The notes: generated by a model from the sequence alone, not told the origin. Positions 1 through 7,995 are shown, numbered from the stretch's first letter. The stretch: 48,319 nt of DNA from Rikenellaceae bacterium (GCA_015059875.1 SUZQ01000012.1:1-48319), one strand, 5' to 3'. Made by a program: numbers and translations.

Positions 1-82
1 GGAATGTTGCAGATGAAATCTATCCTTTTGCAGACTTAATCTTTGACGCTCTATCTCCCGAAAGCATCTAAAAAACAGATAA

Positions 83-250
83 AGGCAGGTCTTCTGACTT
101 GTTTCCTCCGTGCGGCCTTCCCACCCTGCGGGCAGTGACCATTAAGAAAGCACGGAGCATAATGAAACTCACAGCTACGGGTATAGTCTCGGATTTACAC
201 CGAAGTTCCCTTTTCATTCTTGGCGACTAATGTCACCTTGAACACCTTAA
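83..250 (-). promoter_or_regulatory. Cobalamin (B12) riboswitch
   Basis: Read on the minus strand, the element begins with the conserved block AAAAGGGAAC followed by CGGTGTAAATCCG (214-190). It continues through a GGTCACTG.CCCGC.GGGAAGGC core and ends in a near-consensus B12 box, AGTCAGAAGACCTGCC, at about 99-84. These blocks in this order are diagnostic of the adenosylcobalamin riboswitch family. A -7 box TACCTTTG at 265-258 suits a start near 252. The regulated gene must begin beyond the left edge, because no credible start codon lies within the last 80 bases. Corrinoid uptake or synthesis genes are the usual targets in this phylum, but the target here is not visible. Confidence 0.93.
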
Positions 251-257
251 TCTGACG

Positions 258-265
258 CAAAGGTA
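258..265 (-). promoter_or_regulatory. -7 box for the riboswitch transcript
   Basis: TACCTTTG on the minus strand matches the Bacteroidetes -7 consensus TAnnTTTG and lies about 45 bases before the first conserved riboswitch block. No clear -33 TTG is present at the right spacing, so the call rests on the -7 box and position. Confidence 0.5.
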
Positions 266-331
266 ATAAAAAATCACAATTATTAGCACTCTACGGGCTA
301 ATTATTACGACTTGATGAGCATTTTATAGTT

Positions 332-508
332 TCATTCCTCGATTTTGTATTCTGCTTGTCGGCAATCCCAACGCTTCTTTGCAATGGTACGCTTACAACT
401 GAATTGGGCTACAGAGCAGTTGATTGTCACTCGTCCCATAATCGGAACAATACCGTTTTTCTCTTTGCTTCCGTTCATGTAGAACAGCACCTTAAATGCA
501 CTTCGCAT
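332..508 (-). pseudogene. Truncated tyrosine recombinase (integrase N-terminus)
   Basis: A 58-residue minus-strand frame starts MRSAFKVLFYMNG and continues with GIVPIMGRVTIN, VAQFS and a KKRWD motif. This is the arm-type DNA-binding domain that opens the ~400-residue tyrosine integrases of Bacteroides mobile elements. The frame ends at TGA just after the RWD motif, and no catalytic domain (R..HxxR..Y) follows. The fragment therefore has the N-terminal ~15% of such an enzyme and cannot recombine DNA. An A-rich stretch before the ATG could still allow translation. I read it as a scar of a lost integrative element; the family match was made by eye. Confidence 0.75.
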
Positions 509-559
509 AATCTAATTCTTTTTGGTTACAAAATTAGTTATCAGCGAGTTATACATTGA

Positions 560-753
560 TACGCAATATGATGCAGAACTATGAAATGTGACGACACAAA
601 GAAAAATCTTACTCGTTTTCGGGTAACGATTAGGCAACCGTTCTATTTCATTACCTTGCGTTTCTTTGCTAAATTGCCATTTCCCGTATTTCCGAGATTT
701 TCAGCGTAATGCGTTTATTATCAGTGCAGGATGCACTATTATTCCGATTTCGG
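560..753. other. Gene-free stretch upstream of pflB with a short dyad
   Basis: No coding frame is credible here on either strand. The only ordered element is a perfect dyad, AGTGCA-GGA-TGCACT, at 723-737. It lies 16 bp before the pflB -33 box, a position suited to a regulator-binding site. No known operator consensus was matched. Confidence 0.35.
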
Positions 754-784
754 TTGATTATTCCAGCGTTTTTTTGTATCTTTG
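754..784 (+). promoter_or_regulatory. pflB promoter
   Basis: A -33 TTG (754-756) and a -7 box TATCTTTG (777-784) are separated by 20 bp, the Bacteroidetes housekeeping sigma pattern. Transcription should start near 790, giving a leader of about 30 bases before the pflB ATG. Confidence 0.75.
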
Positions 785-821
785 CGCCCGATAATATAGG
801 ACATTTAAGATTAGGTTAATT

Positions 822-3050
822 ATGGATATTCACAACGAGTTTAAGAGTGGTCTGTGGCAGAACAAGATAGATGTTTCTGACTTCGTGCAGGCCAACATTA
901 CGCCATATTATGGCGATGCTTCGTTCTTGGCTGGTCCATCGGAGCGTACAAAGAAGGTTTGGAATAAGTGCCTTGAGGCACTCGAAGAGGAGCGCGCACG
1001 CGGTGGCGTTCGCTCGCTCGATAATAAGACAGTATCTACAATCACATCGCACAAGGCAGGTTATATCGACCGCGAGAATGAGCTTATCGTAGGTTTGCAG
1101 ACTGACGAACTTCTCAAGCGCGCAATCAAGCCTTTCGGTGGTATCAATGTAGTATCGCGTGCTTGCAAAGAGCAAGGCGTAGATGTAGACGAGAAGGTAC
1201 GCGAGATTTTTACTCACTACCGCAAGACTCACAATGATGGCGTATTCGATGTATATCCTGAGGAGATTCGTACATTCCGTTCGTTGGGCTTCCTTACAGG
1301 TCTGCCTGACAACTATGCGCGTGGTCGTATCATCGGTGACTACCGTCGTTTGGCACTCTACGGCATCAACCGCCTTATCGAGGCGAAGCAGGCGGATTTG
1401 AGAAATCTTCTCTCGCCAATGACCGACGCAACAATTCGTTTGCGCGAGGAGGTAGCCGATCAGATTAAGGCTTTGAAGGATATGATTGTTTTGGGCGAGT
1501 ACTATGGCTTGGATTTGAGCCGCCCAGCAACATCGGCACAGGAGGCAGTGCAGTGGGTGTATATGGCCTATCTCGCAGCTGTTAAGGAGCAGGATGGTGC
1601 AGCTATGTCGCTCGGTAATGTATCGTCGTTCCTCGATATCTATATTCAGTACGATCTCGACAAGGGCAATATCACCGAGGAGTTTGCGCAGGAGCTTATC
1701 GACCAGTTCGTAATCAAGTTGCGAATGGTGCGTCACCTCCGTATGCAGTCGTATAACGATATCTTCGCAGGCGATCCAACTTGGATTACCGAGGCTATTG
1801 GTGGTCGTTTCAACGATGGTCGTACAAAGGTTACTAAGACCTCGTTCCGCTTCTTGCAGACGCTCTACAACCTCGGCCCTTCGCCAGAGCCAAATATGAC
1901 CGTGCTTTGGAGTCCTGAGTTGCCAGAGGGATTCAAGGAGTTCTGCGCAAAGGTTTCGATTGATACTTCGTCTATCCAGTACGAGAACGACGATTTGATG
2001 CGCGAGGTACGCTTCAGCGACGACTACGGTATTGCTTGCTGCGTTTCGTATCAGGCTATTGGTCGTCAGATTCAGTTCTTTGGTGCGCGTTGCAACCTCG
2101 CAAAGGCGTTGTTGCTCGCTATCAATGGCGGACGCTGCGAGAATACAGGCACACAGATTGTAAAGGGTATCCCTACATTGATGGGCGACTTGCTCAACTA
2201 CGAGGAGGTGCTCTCGAACTATAAGAAGGTGTTGTCGGAGGTAGCTCGCGTATATAACGACGCGATGAACATCATCCACTATATGCACGACAAGTACTAC
2301 TACGAGAAGGCTCAGATGGCACTCATCGACACTAACCCTCGCATCAACCTCGCTTATGGTGTTGCAGGTTTGTCGATTGTACTCGATTCGCTCTCGGCTA
2401 TCAAGTATGGTAAGGTTACCGTTAAGCGTAACGAGATGGGCCTCACCGAGTCGTTCGAGATTGAGAAGGAGTTCCCAATGTTCGGAAACAACGATGACCG
2501 TGTAGACCACCTCGGTGTTGATTTGGTATACTTCTTCAATGAGGAGTTGAAGAAGCACGCCATCTACAAGGGTGCGAAGCCAACATTGTCGCTCTTGACC
2601 ATCACCTCGAATGTGATGTATGGTAAGAAGACGGGTGCAACTCCTGACGGTCGTGAGAAGGGTGTAGCATTTGCTCCAGGAGCAAACCCAATGCACGGAC
2701 GCGATAAGTGCGGTGCAGTGGCTTCGTTGTCGTCGGTTGCAAAGTTGCGTTACCGCGACTCGCAGGATGGTATCTCTAACACATTCTCGATTGTTCCGAA
2801 GTCGCTCGGTGTTGATGATGCAACCCGTGTTGAGAACCTCGTAACAATGATGGACGGCTACTTCACTAAGGGTGCGCACCACCTCAATGTGAATGTCCTG
2901 AACCGCGAGATGTTGATGGACGCAATGGAGCATCCTGAGAAGTATCCACAGCTCACAATCCGTGTTTCGGGCTATGCTGTGAACTTCACAAAGCTCTCGC
3001 GTGAGCATCAGCTTGAAGTTATTTCGAGAAGTTTCCACGAAAGAATGTAG
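822..3050 (+). CDS. pflB: Formate C-acetyltransferase (pyruvate formate-lyase)
   Basis: Cytoplasmic glycyl-radical enzyme that converts pyruvate plus CoA to acetyl-CoA plus formate in anaerobic metabolism. The protein has 742 residues, close to the usual ~740-760. The adjacent catalytic cysteines are Cys406-Cys407 in GIACCVSYQ. The radical-bearing Gly717 lies in the C-terminal motif RVSGYAVNF. The start at 822 follows the promoter and gives the normal N-terminus [12 protein letters not shown]. The activating enzyme gene pflA lies 121 bp downstream, beyond an unusual hairpin. A long minus-strand frame over the same bases is a codon-use artefact. Confidence 0.98.
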   Translation: MDIHNEFKSGLWQNKIDVSDFVQANITPYYGDASFLAGPSERTKKVWNKCLEALEEERARGGVRSLDNKTVSTITSHKAGYIDRENELIVGLQTDELLKRAIKPFGGINVVSRACKEQGVDVDEKVREIFTHYRKTHNDGVFDVYPEEIRTFRSLGFLTGLPDNYARGRIIGDYRRLALYGINRLIEAKQADLRNLLSPMTDATIRLREEVADQIKALKDMIVLGEYYGLDLSRPATSAQEAVQWVYMAYLAAVKEQDGAAMSLGNVSSFLDIYIQYDLDKGNITEEFAQELIDQFVIKLRMVRHLRMQSYNDIFAGDPTWITEAIGGRFNDGRTKVTKTSFRFLQTLYNLGPSPEPNMTVLWSPELPEGFKEFCAKVSIDTSSIQYENDDLMREVRFSDDYGIACCVSYQAIGRQIQFFGARCNLAKALLLAINGGRCENTGTQIVKGIPTLMGDLLNYEEVLSNYKKVLSEVARVYNDAMNIIHYMHDKYYYEKAQMALIDTNPRINLAYGVAGLSIVLDSLSAIKYGKVTVKRNEMGLTESFEIEKEFPMFGNNDDRVDHLGVDLVYFFNEELKKHAIYKGAKPTLSLLTITSNVMYGKKTGATPDGREKGVAFAPGANPMHGRDKCGAVASLSSVAKLRYRDSQDGISNTFSIVPKSLGVDDATRVENLVTMMDGYFTKGAHHLNVNVLNREMLMDAMEHPEKYPQLTIRVSGYAVNFTKLSREHQLEVISRSFHERM

Positions 3051-3063
3051 TCTTTATAAAATA

Positions 3064-3149
3064 GGGATAATAGGGGTACTGGGGGTACTAAGGGCACTGG
3101 GGAAAATCTCCCTAGAACCCCTAGTACCCCCAGAGTCCCTAGAACTCCC
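3064..3149 (+). promoter_or_regulatory. G-rich/C-rich inverted repeat between pflB and pflA
   Basis: The left half has G-runs at 3073-3076, 3081-3085, 3092-3094 and 3099-3102 with loops of 4, 6 and 4 bases. This fits the G-quadruplex rule. The right half has matching C-runs. GGGGGTACT (3081-3089) pairs perfectly with AGTACCCCC (3123-3131). The RNA could form either a long hairpin or a quadruplex. No U-tract follows, so it is not a classic terminator. A role in processing or in setting different levels of PflB and PflA is inference. Confidence 0.6.
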
Positions 3150-3171
3150 AGGAAAAGTAAAAAGGAAAACT

Positions 3172-3903
3172 ATGAAACTAAATGTTCACTCATACGAGTC
3201 GCTTGGCACATTTGATGGGCCAGGTCTGCGCCTTGTGGTGTTCTTGCAAGGTTGCAACTTCCGTTGCCTTTACTGTGCAAACCCCGATACGATAGACCTT
3301 AAAGGTGAGTCGAAAGCGACCGACTTGGAGCATATTGTTGAGCAGGCTGTGAGTCAAAAACCATTCTTCGGCAAGCGTGGCGGCATCACTTTCAGTGGTG
3401 GTGAGCCTACCGTGCAGGCGCAGGCGTTGATTCCACTTTGCAAGCGATTGAAGGAGGAGGGTATTCATATCTGTATCGACACCAATGGTTCGATTTGGAA
3501 CGAATGGGTAGAGGAGTTGTTCTCTATTGTCGATTTGGTGCTACTCGATGTTAAGGAGCATAACCCTGCGCAGCATCTCCTTTTGACCGAACGCAGTAAC
3601 GAGCAGACTCTGCGCACCGCAGAGTGGCTTGAGCGCAACGGAAAGCCATTTTGGTTGCGCTATGTGCTTGTACCTGGATATAGCGACCGAGAGGCAGATA
3701 TTCGTGCTTTGGGCGAACACTTCGGCAATTATAAGATGTTGGAGCGCGTGGAAATTCTACCGTACCACACACTTGGCGTTCACAAGTACGAGGCTATGGG
3801 GCAGGAGTACAAGCTCAAAGGCGTAAAGGAGAATACGCCCGAACAACTCGACACTGCCCGCAAACTCTTCGAACAATATTTTAAGACGGTGTATGTAAAC
3901 TAA
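3172..3903 (+). CDS. pflA: Pyruvate formate-lyase activating enzyme (radical SAM)
   Basis: Radical SAM enzyme that abstracts hydrogen from the PflB glycine to activate it. The protein has 243 residues, normal for PflA. The [4Fe-4S] motif CNFRCLYC places the ligands at Cys28, Cys32 and Cys35, and it is preceded by the usual TFDGPGLR segment. GGEP (SAM binding) follows in FSGGEPTVQ. The ATG at 3172 is chosen because it has an AGGA-type ribosome site and gives the family N-terminus MKLNVHSYES. The same frame runs open back into pflB, but that extension translates the intergenic hairpin and is not conserved. Probably co-transcribed with pflB, ending at the terminator at 3905-3935. Confidence 0.96.
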   Translation: MKLNVHSYESLGTFDGPGLRLVVFLQGCNFRCLYCANPDTIDLKGESKATDLEHIVEQAVSQKPFFGKRGGITFSGGEPTVQAQALIPLCKRLKEEGIHICIDTNGSIWNEWVEELFSIVDLVLLDVKEHNPAQHLLLTERSNEQTLRTAEWLERNGKPFWLRYVLVPGYSDREADIRALGEHFGNYKMLERVEILPYHTLGVHKYEAMGQEYKLKGVKENTPEQLDTARKLFEQYFKTVYVN

Positions 3904-3904
3904 A

Positions 3905-3935
3905 AAATCCGAGCAAATCTGCTCGGATTTCTTTT
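3905..3935. terminator. Bidirectional terminator between pflA and ferritin
   Basis: A perfect 11-bp stem, AAATCCGAGCA (3905-3915) with TGCTCGGATTT (3920-3930), closes a 4-base loop. CTTTT follows on the plus strand and six T on the minus strand, so it can end both convergent transcripts. Confidence 0.9.
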
Positions 3936-3959
3936 GCCACCAAATTGCGTCTGCTGCGC

Positions 3960-4484
3960 CTACTCTGCCGACGACGCAAGTGGCGAAGCCTGAGTGTAAG
4001 TTCTGGTTGCCAGCTCCTTGTCGAGTTGGTACATTCCGTACTTGTCGCTCTCGACAGACTCCGATGCGAAAATCATCTCGCGTGCCGACTCCTCCTCTTC
4101 TATCTGCTCATCAATAAACCATACTAACATATTCGACGATGCGAAATCGCGATCTTCGTGCGCGATAGCTGCGAGGTTGTTAATCAGTCCTGTTACCACC
4201 TTCTCGTGGCGGAGTGTCTCACGGAACATCTCTTGTACCGACTCCCACTCGGTGCGCACCTCTGCAATAGGCTTCAACTCCACCTTTGCATCGCGCGAGT
4301 TGAGATAGTTTGCCAAGATTCGTGCGTGATCCTGCTCCTCAAGCCACTGCACATAGAACCAATTTGCCACACCCTTGTACCCCTTTGCCTCGGCATCCAT
4401 CGACATCGAAAGGTAGAGGTATGCTGACCATAACTCGGCATTAATCTGCTCGTTGATTGCTGCGTGTAATCTCTCGCTTAACAT
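3960..4484 (-). CDS. ftnA: Non-heme ferritin
   Basis: Cytoplasmic iron-storage protein that oxidises Fe(II) and stores it as ferric mineral in a 24-mer shell. The protein has 174 residues, typical of bacterial FtnA. Ferroxidase ligands are visible: Glu17 and Tyr24 in NAELWSAYLY, and Glu50 and His53 in EEQDH. A central Glu sits in RHEKV and a helix-D pair in DEQIEEE. It is monocistronic, with its own promoter at 4539-4570 and a shared terminator with pflA. The proximity to oxygen-sensitive PFL genes is suggestive of anaerobe redox and iron physiology but no regulator site was recognised. Confidence 0.96.
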   Translation of the reverse strand: MLSERLHAAINEQINAELWSAYLYLSMSMDAEAKGYKGVANWFYVQWLEEQDHARILANYLNSRDAKVELKPIAEVRTEWESVQEMFRETLRHEKVVTGLINNLAAIAHEDRDFASSNMLVWFIDEQIEEEESAREMIFASESVESDKYGMYQLDKELATRTYTQASPLASSAE

Positions 4485-4538
4485 AGTTTTTATAGTTTTT
4501 AAGGTTATGTAAATTATCTTTTTTCTCTGTTTCTACTG

Positions 4539-4570
4539 CAAAGATAATACAAGAATTGCGATTTGTCAAA
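4539..4570 (-). promoter_or_regulatory. Ferritin promoter
   Basis: On the minus strand, -33 TTTG (4570-4567) and -7 TATCTTTG (4546-4539) are 20 bp apart, an exact Bacteroidetes pattern. The leader to the ferritin ATG is about 50 bases and A/T-rich. Confidence 0.8.
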
Positions 4571-4681
4571 TTGATAATTTTTATAGCGACATAAACAAAA
4601 TTGATGCGGATAAAGTGTTGGTCATAAATAAGCATGGGTTTCATTTTCGATACCCATGCCTACTATATGTAAGAAGAGTAT

Positions 4682-5074
4682 TTAGTTCAGTCGGAAATTC
4701 GAGCCACTGCGAGCCTCCATATCGGCTTTGACGACCATTTCGCTCTGAATCTGCACCATCTTCAGCATATCGCTCACATCGTTCAATCCGCGAAGCGATG
4801 TGCCTATCGGCATACGGCACTGCAACTCCAACTCCGCAAGTCGTTCGCGCACCTCCTCCAAGCCATCGGGCAGGGCGATATAGACGCAATCGACCTCGGT
4901 GTACTCGGCAAAAAATAGAGTCATCAGGCACGCCTTTGCCGTCGAAGGGATGTGTCGTACCTCTATATTATCGCGCGCAACACCGCAGATGGTCAATGCC
5001 TGCACCGCATCGAACTCACACTTGGAATCCCCCAAGGTGACAATGCCAACTTTTATATCTGAAATTGCAATCAT
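4682..5074 (-). CDS. Divergent lumazine-synthase (RibH)-like protein
   Basis: The protein has 130 residues, against about 155-165 for RibH. The fold signature is recognisable: a first strand KVGIVTLGDS, then CGVARDNIEVRHIPST, then EVDCVYIAL, then RMPIGTSL. These correspond to RibH segments for strand 1, the 'PG[AS]FELP' strand, the 'DAVIALG' strand and the 'PVIFGVL' strand. The substrate-binding motif (PGAFELP) reads PSTAKAC and the catalytic histidine segment (TPHFDYV) is missing. It should not make riboflavin precursor. Bacteroidales often have ribH next to the TPR gene and recF, so it is probably the degenerated orthologue. It could be a repurposed small protein. It follows its neighbour's terminator and may have a weak promoter of its own. 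Confidence 0.6.
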   Translation of the reverse strand: MIAISDIKVGIVTLGDSKCEFDAVQALTICGVARDNIEVRHIPSTAKACLMTLFFAEYTEVDCVYIALPDGLEEVRERLAELELQCRMPIGTSLRGLNDVSDMLKMVQIQSEMVVKADMEARSGSNFRLN

Positions 5075-5136
5075 CGCTAAAGCGAATTAAAAATTAAGAA
5101 CAACTACTCGTTACTCGTTACTCACTACTCGTTGTC

Positions 5137-5162
5137 AAAAAAGGCAGCCTTTGCAGCTGCCC
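5137..5162 (-). terminator. Terminator of the membrane TPR gene
   Basis: On the minus strand, GGCAGC and GCTGCC (5161-5156 and 5148-5143) form a 6-bp stem with a 7-base loop, followed by six T. It lies between the TPR gene and the RibH-like gene, separating their transcripts. Confidence 0.75.
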
Positions 5163-5188
5163 TTATTTTGTCCGAAGTGCTTAAACTA

Positions 5189-5869
5189 CTACAAACCGAG
5201 CAACTTCTCAGCATCGCGCGACTCAACCGAGTTAGGATACTTCTCGGTGATTGTCTTGTAGCAAGCCTTAGCCTCAGCAGCCTTTCCTGCAGCTGCAAGA
5301 GCAAGTCCCTGCTTGTAGAGGTAGAGAGGAGCTGTGTAGTTGTTCTCCGAAGCAGCAACAGCCTTCTTGAAGAAGCCTGCAGCCTTCTCGTAGTCGCCCT
5401 GCTCAACTGCTACATCGCCCTGCAAACCGAGGTTCTGCGCATTTACAACCTCTGCTGCAAGACCTCGTACCTTCTTATACTGTGCGAGATACTTCGCTGC
5501 GTTCTCCAAATCGCCGAGGTGGAGATAGCAGATACCAGCGTAGTGCTTTGCGAGGTTACCAGCCTTTGTCGAGCCATACTGCTCAGCTACAGCGAGGAAA
5601 CCTGCACCACTCTCGTCGCCATTGAGAGCGAGGTCGTAGTTTGGAGTCTCACCCGAGAAGTTCTCCTGTGCAGCTACGATAAGCTCTGCAGCAGCAGCCT
5701 CGTTCTTGTCCATTACCAAATACTTGTAGGCGTAACCACCTGCAACGAGGAGCAACAAAACGACGAGGGCAATGATTACCTTCTTGCCGTTCTCCTCAAA
5801 AAACTTTTCGGTCTTGCTGACAGCCTCTGCAACAACAACCTCTTCCTGATTCTGAACTTTCTTTGTCAT
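5189..5869 (-). CDS. Membrane-anchored tetratricopeptide-repeat protein
   Basis: The protein has 226 residues. Residues ~30-50 (KVIIALVVLLLLVAGGYAYK) form one transmembrane helix after a short charged cytoplasmic tail, so the C-terminal part should face the periplasm. The rest is helical repeat: segments such as LAKHYAGICYLHLGDLENAA, GDVAVEQGDYEKAAGFF and KQGLALAAAGKAAEAKACY have the small-residue spacing of TPRs. The layout resembles YfgM-type proteins, which assist periplasmic or translocon-linked folding, but that role is inference. It is divergent from recF and has its own promoter. Confidence 0.85.
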   Translation of the reverse strand: MTKKVQNQEEVVVAEAVSKTEKFFEENGKKVIIALVVLLLLVAGGYAYKYLVMDKNEAAAAELIVAAQENFSGETPNYDLALNGDESGAGFLAVAEQYGSTKAGNLAKHYAGICYLHLGDLENAAKYLAQYKKVRGLAAEVVNAQNLGLQGDVAVEQGDYEKAAGFFKKAVAASENNYTAPLYLYKQGLALAAAGKAAEAKACYKTITEKYPNSVESRDAEKLLGL

Positions 5870-5931
5870 AATTTTATCGTTTTAATCTATTAATTTCGTT
5901 CCATCTGGGCATAAAAGCCACTAACAACTGA

Positions 5932-5968
5932 CAAAATTACACTTTTTTATACAATAAACCACAAAAAA
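5932..5968 (-). promoter_or_regulatory. Promoter of the membrane TPR gene
   Basis: On the minus strand, TTTTTTG (5968-5962) and TAATTTTG (5939-5932) are 22 bp apart. The spacing is slightly long, hence moderate confidence. Confidence 0.5.
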
Positions 5969-5976
5969 CAATAAAA

Positions 5977-6009
5977 TTTTTGTCTTACCACCAATTATTC
6001 GTACCTTCG
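5977..6009 (+). promoter_or_regulatory. recF promoter
   Basis: TTTTTG (5977-5982) and TACCTTCG (6002-6009) are 19 bp apart. The -7 box deviates at one T. The leader to recF is about 15-20 bases. Confidence 0.6.
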
Positions 6010-6031
6010 CCATAGAAAAAAGGGCGAAATT

Positions 6032-7126
6032 ATGTATTTATCACGACTTTCGATACTCAATTTCAAGAATCTCGCACAAGAGGAACTGCTGCTCGACAAG
6101 GGCTTCAACTGCTTTGTTGGTGACAATGGCACTTGCAAGACCAATATCATCGATGCAGTCTACTACCTCTCGATGTGTAAATCATCGCTTGCAATGAGCG
6201 ATATGCAGTGTGTGCGTCACGGCGAGAAGTTCTTTGTTCTTGAGGGCGACTACCGCACCGAGGATGACCGCCACGAGAAGGTGGTCTGTACCTACCAGCG
6301 TGGAGCTTCAAAGGTTATTAAACGCAATGGAAAGGTCTACGACAGGCTTGCCGACCATATCGGTTTGATACCCGTAGTGATTGTGTCGCCAGCCGACTCG
6401 TCGCTCATTAGCGACTCGGCAGAGGAGCGTCGTCGCTATATAAACGCCTTTATTTCGCAGCTGGATAAGAGCTATTTGGAGGCTGCAATGCGTTACAATA
6501 CCGCCCTCGCAAACCGAAATAGCTACCTTAAAGTTGGCTCTGACGAGGAGATGTTGCGCATCTACGATGCACAGATGGCTGCCGTTGCGGCAAAGATACA
6601 TAAGGCCCGCTTGGAGATTACCGAGCTGCTATATCCGCTTGTCTGCGAATACTATCGCGCCCTGTCAGACGATCACGAGCAGGTGGAGCTTGAGTATCGC
6701 TCCGAACTGAATAACGCTACGCTTGAGGAGTTGTTGCTCGCTTCGCGTGAGCGCGACAGAGTGAACGGATATACCACTTGCGGAGTCCATCGCGATGATC
6801 TGCGATTCTCAATAGGCGGTTATGCGTTGCGTAAATATGGTTCGCAGGGACAGCAAAAATCCTTCTTGATCGCCTTGAAGTTAGCGCAGTATCGCATTAT
6901 TGCGCAGGCGTGTGGCGAGAAGCCGATATTGCTGCTTGACGATTTGTTCGACAAACTCGATGAGAGCCGCGTTTCGCGCCTTATCGAACTGGTCAAGGGC
7001 GAGGAGTTCGGGCAGGTGATTATCACCGACTGCAACGGCGAACGAATGGGAAATATCCTTTGCAAGGCGGATTGCAGCTACAAATTGTTTAATGTGTCGT
7101 ATGGCACGGTCTTGAAGGAGGAGTAG
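6032..7126 (+). CDS. recF: DNA replication and repair protein RecF
   Basis: SMC-like ATPase that binds gapped DNA and helps RecOR load RecA. The protein has 364 residues, the usual size. It starts with the family N-terminus (MYLSRLSILNFKNL). The ABC signature region reads YGSQGQQKSF and Walker B reads PILLLDDLFDKLD. The Walker A motif is GDNGTCKTN (residues 30-38): the glycine just before the invariant Lys36 is Cys35, whereas RecF consensus is GxNGxGKT. DUF721 follows after 3 bp, the common Bacteroidetes recF-DUF721 pair. Confidence 0.96.
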   Translation: MYLSRLSILNFKNLAQEELLLDKGFNCFVGDNGTCKTNIIDAVYYLSMCKSSLAMSDMQCVRHGEKFFVLEGDYRTEDDRHEKVVCTYQRGASKVIKRNGKVYDRLADHIGLIPVVIVSPADSSLISDSAEERRRYINAFISQLDKSYLEAAMRYNTALANRNSYLKVGSDEEMLRIYDAQMAAVAAKIHKARLEITELLYPLVCEYYRALSDDHEQVELEYRSELNNATLEELLLASRERDRVNGYTTCGVHRDDLRFSIGGYALRKYGSQGQQKSFLIALKLAQYRIIAQACGEKPILLLDDLFDKLDESRVSRLIELVKGEEFGQVIITDCNGERMGNILCKADCSYKLFNVSYGTVLKEE

Positions 7127-7129
7127 GCG

Positions 7130-7420
7130 ATGAAACGCACCAAAGCACAATCTATAGGCGAACTGCTCGATTCGTTGTTCAAGAGCCCCGATGTGGCACG
7201 CAAGATTGCCGAGGGCTCTCTACCGCATGTGTGGCGTGAGGTTACGGGCGAGGTGGTTGCTGCCAATACCCGTCAGGTGCGATTTGTTCGAGGTACGCTC
7301 TATGTCCATGTTGCATCGAGCATCCTGCGCAGCGAGTTGATGATGCAGCGCGAGGCTCTTGTTCGTTCGATAAACAAAAAACTCGGCACCGACCTTGTGC
7401 AGAGCGTAGTAGTGCAATAG
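7130..7420 (+). CDS. DUF721 (DciA-like) protein
   Basis: A small 96-residue protein of the DUF721/DciA family. The family pattern is seen in the initial helix (SIGELLDSLFKSPDVARKI), then WREVTGEVVAANT, then VRFVRGTLYVHVASSILRSEL, and the terminal helix with LGTDLVQSVVV. In some bacteria DciA assists replicative helicase loading; whether this short form does so is inferred. It starts 3 bp after the recF stop and is surely co-transcribed with it. Confidence 0.88.
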   Translation: MKRTKAQSIGELLDSLFKSPDVARKIAEGSLPHVWREVTGEVVAANTRQVRFVRGTLYVHVASSILRSELMMQREALVRSINKKLGTDLVQSVVVQ

Positions 7421-7434
7421 AAATCTCAGCGATT

Positions 7435-7995
7435 ATGTCGTTTTTGGATATCATACTTTTGGCGATAGGCGTCTCGATGGACGCCTTTGCCGTATCGATT
7501 GCCAAGGGCTTGGCACTGCACAGACCGTGCGCCCGACACTACGGCTCGGTGGCGTTGTGGTTTGGCGGTTTTCAGGCGTTGATGCCACTTGTGGGCTACT
7601 TCCTCGGCATTCACTTCGCTCCGATAGTCGAGTGCTGCGACCATTGGATAGCCTTTGTGCTGTTGGCGATTATCGGTGGCAAGATGATTTACGACACGCT
7701 GCGAGGTGGCGAGGAGGATACTACGGGTGCGGACTTTCGCCTGCGCACAATGTTCGTGCTGGCTGTCGCCACAAGTATTGATGCACTCGCTATCGGTATC
7801 TCATTGGCATTTCTGAAAGTCGATATTTGGAGCGCAGTGGCAACAATTGGCGTTACTACGGCACTATTCTCCGCCTTTGGCTTGCATCTTGGCAATATCT
7901 TCGGCAACCGCTACAAGCACGGCGCAGAACTCCTCGGCGGTATCGTCTTACTCCTTATCGGCGCCAAAATCCTAATCGAACACCTCTTTTATTAG
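7435..7995 (+). CDS. mntP: Manganese efflux pump MntP
   Basis: Inner-membrane exporter protecting against Mn excess. The protein has 186 residues and six hydrophobic segments. The two repeat halves each carry the family's acidic motif: GVSMDAFAVS near the N-terminus and ATSIDALAIG after the cytoplasmic loop (residues ~80-95). No yybP-ykoY manganese riboswitch fits in the 14-bp gap after the DUF721 gene, so expression is tied to the recF operon. The link with recF looks positional rather than functional. Confidence 0.93.
   Translation: MSFLDIILLAIGVSMDAFAVSIAKGLALHRPCARHYGSVALWFGGFQALMPLVGYFLGIHFAPIVECCDHWIAFVLLAIIGGKMIYDTLRGGEEDTTGADFRLRTMFVLAVATSIDALAIGISLAFLKVDIWSAVATIGVTTALFSAFGLHLGNIFGNRYKHGAELLGGIVLLLIGAKILIEHLFY

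Noticed and set aside
3..71. C-terminal end of a plus-strand gene (22 codons to a stop at 71)
   Set aside because: Too short to judge and it opposes the riboswitch; listed only as an alternative in the riboswitch finding.
356..559. 67-residue plus-strand frame
   Set aside because: It is antisense to the integrase fragment, which has a recognisable domain, and has no ribosome site or family pattern.
816..3038. A 740-residue minus-strand frame opposite pflB
   Set aside because: It is fully antisense to a clear glycyl-radical enzyme, with no motifs. TCG/CGA-rich codons suppress stops on the opposite strand.
3001..3171. Upstream extension of pflA to 3001
   Set aside because: It would overlap pflB and translate the G/C-rich hairpin; the conserved N-terminus begins at 3172.
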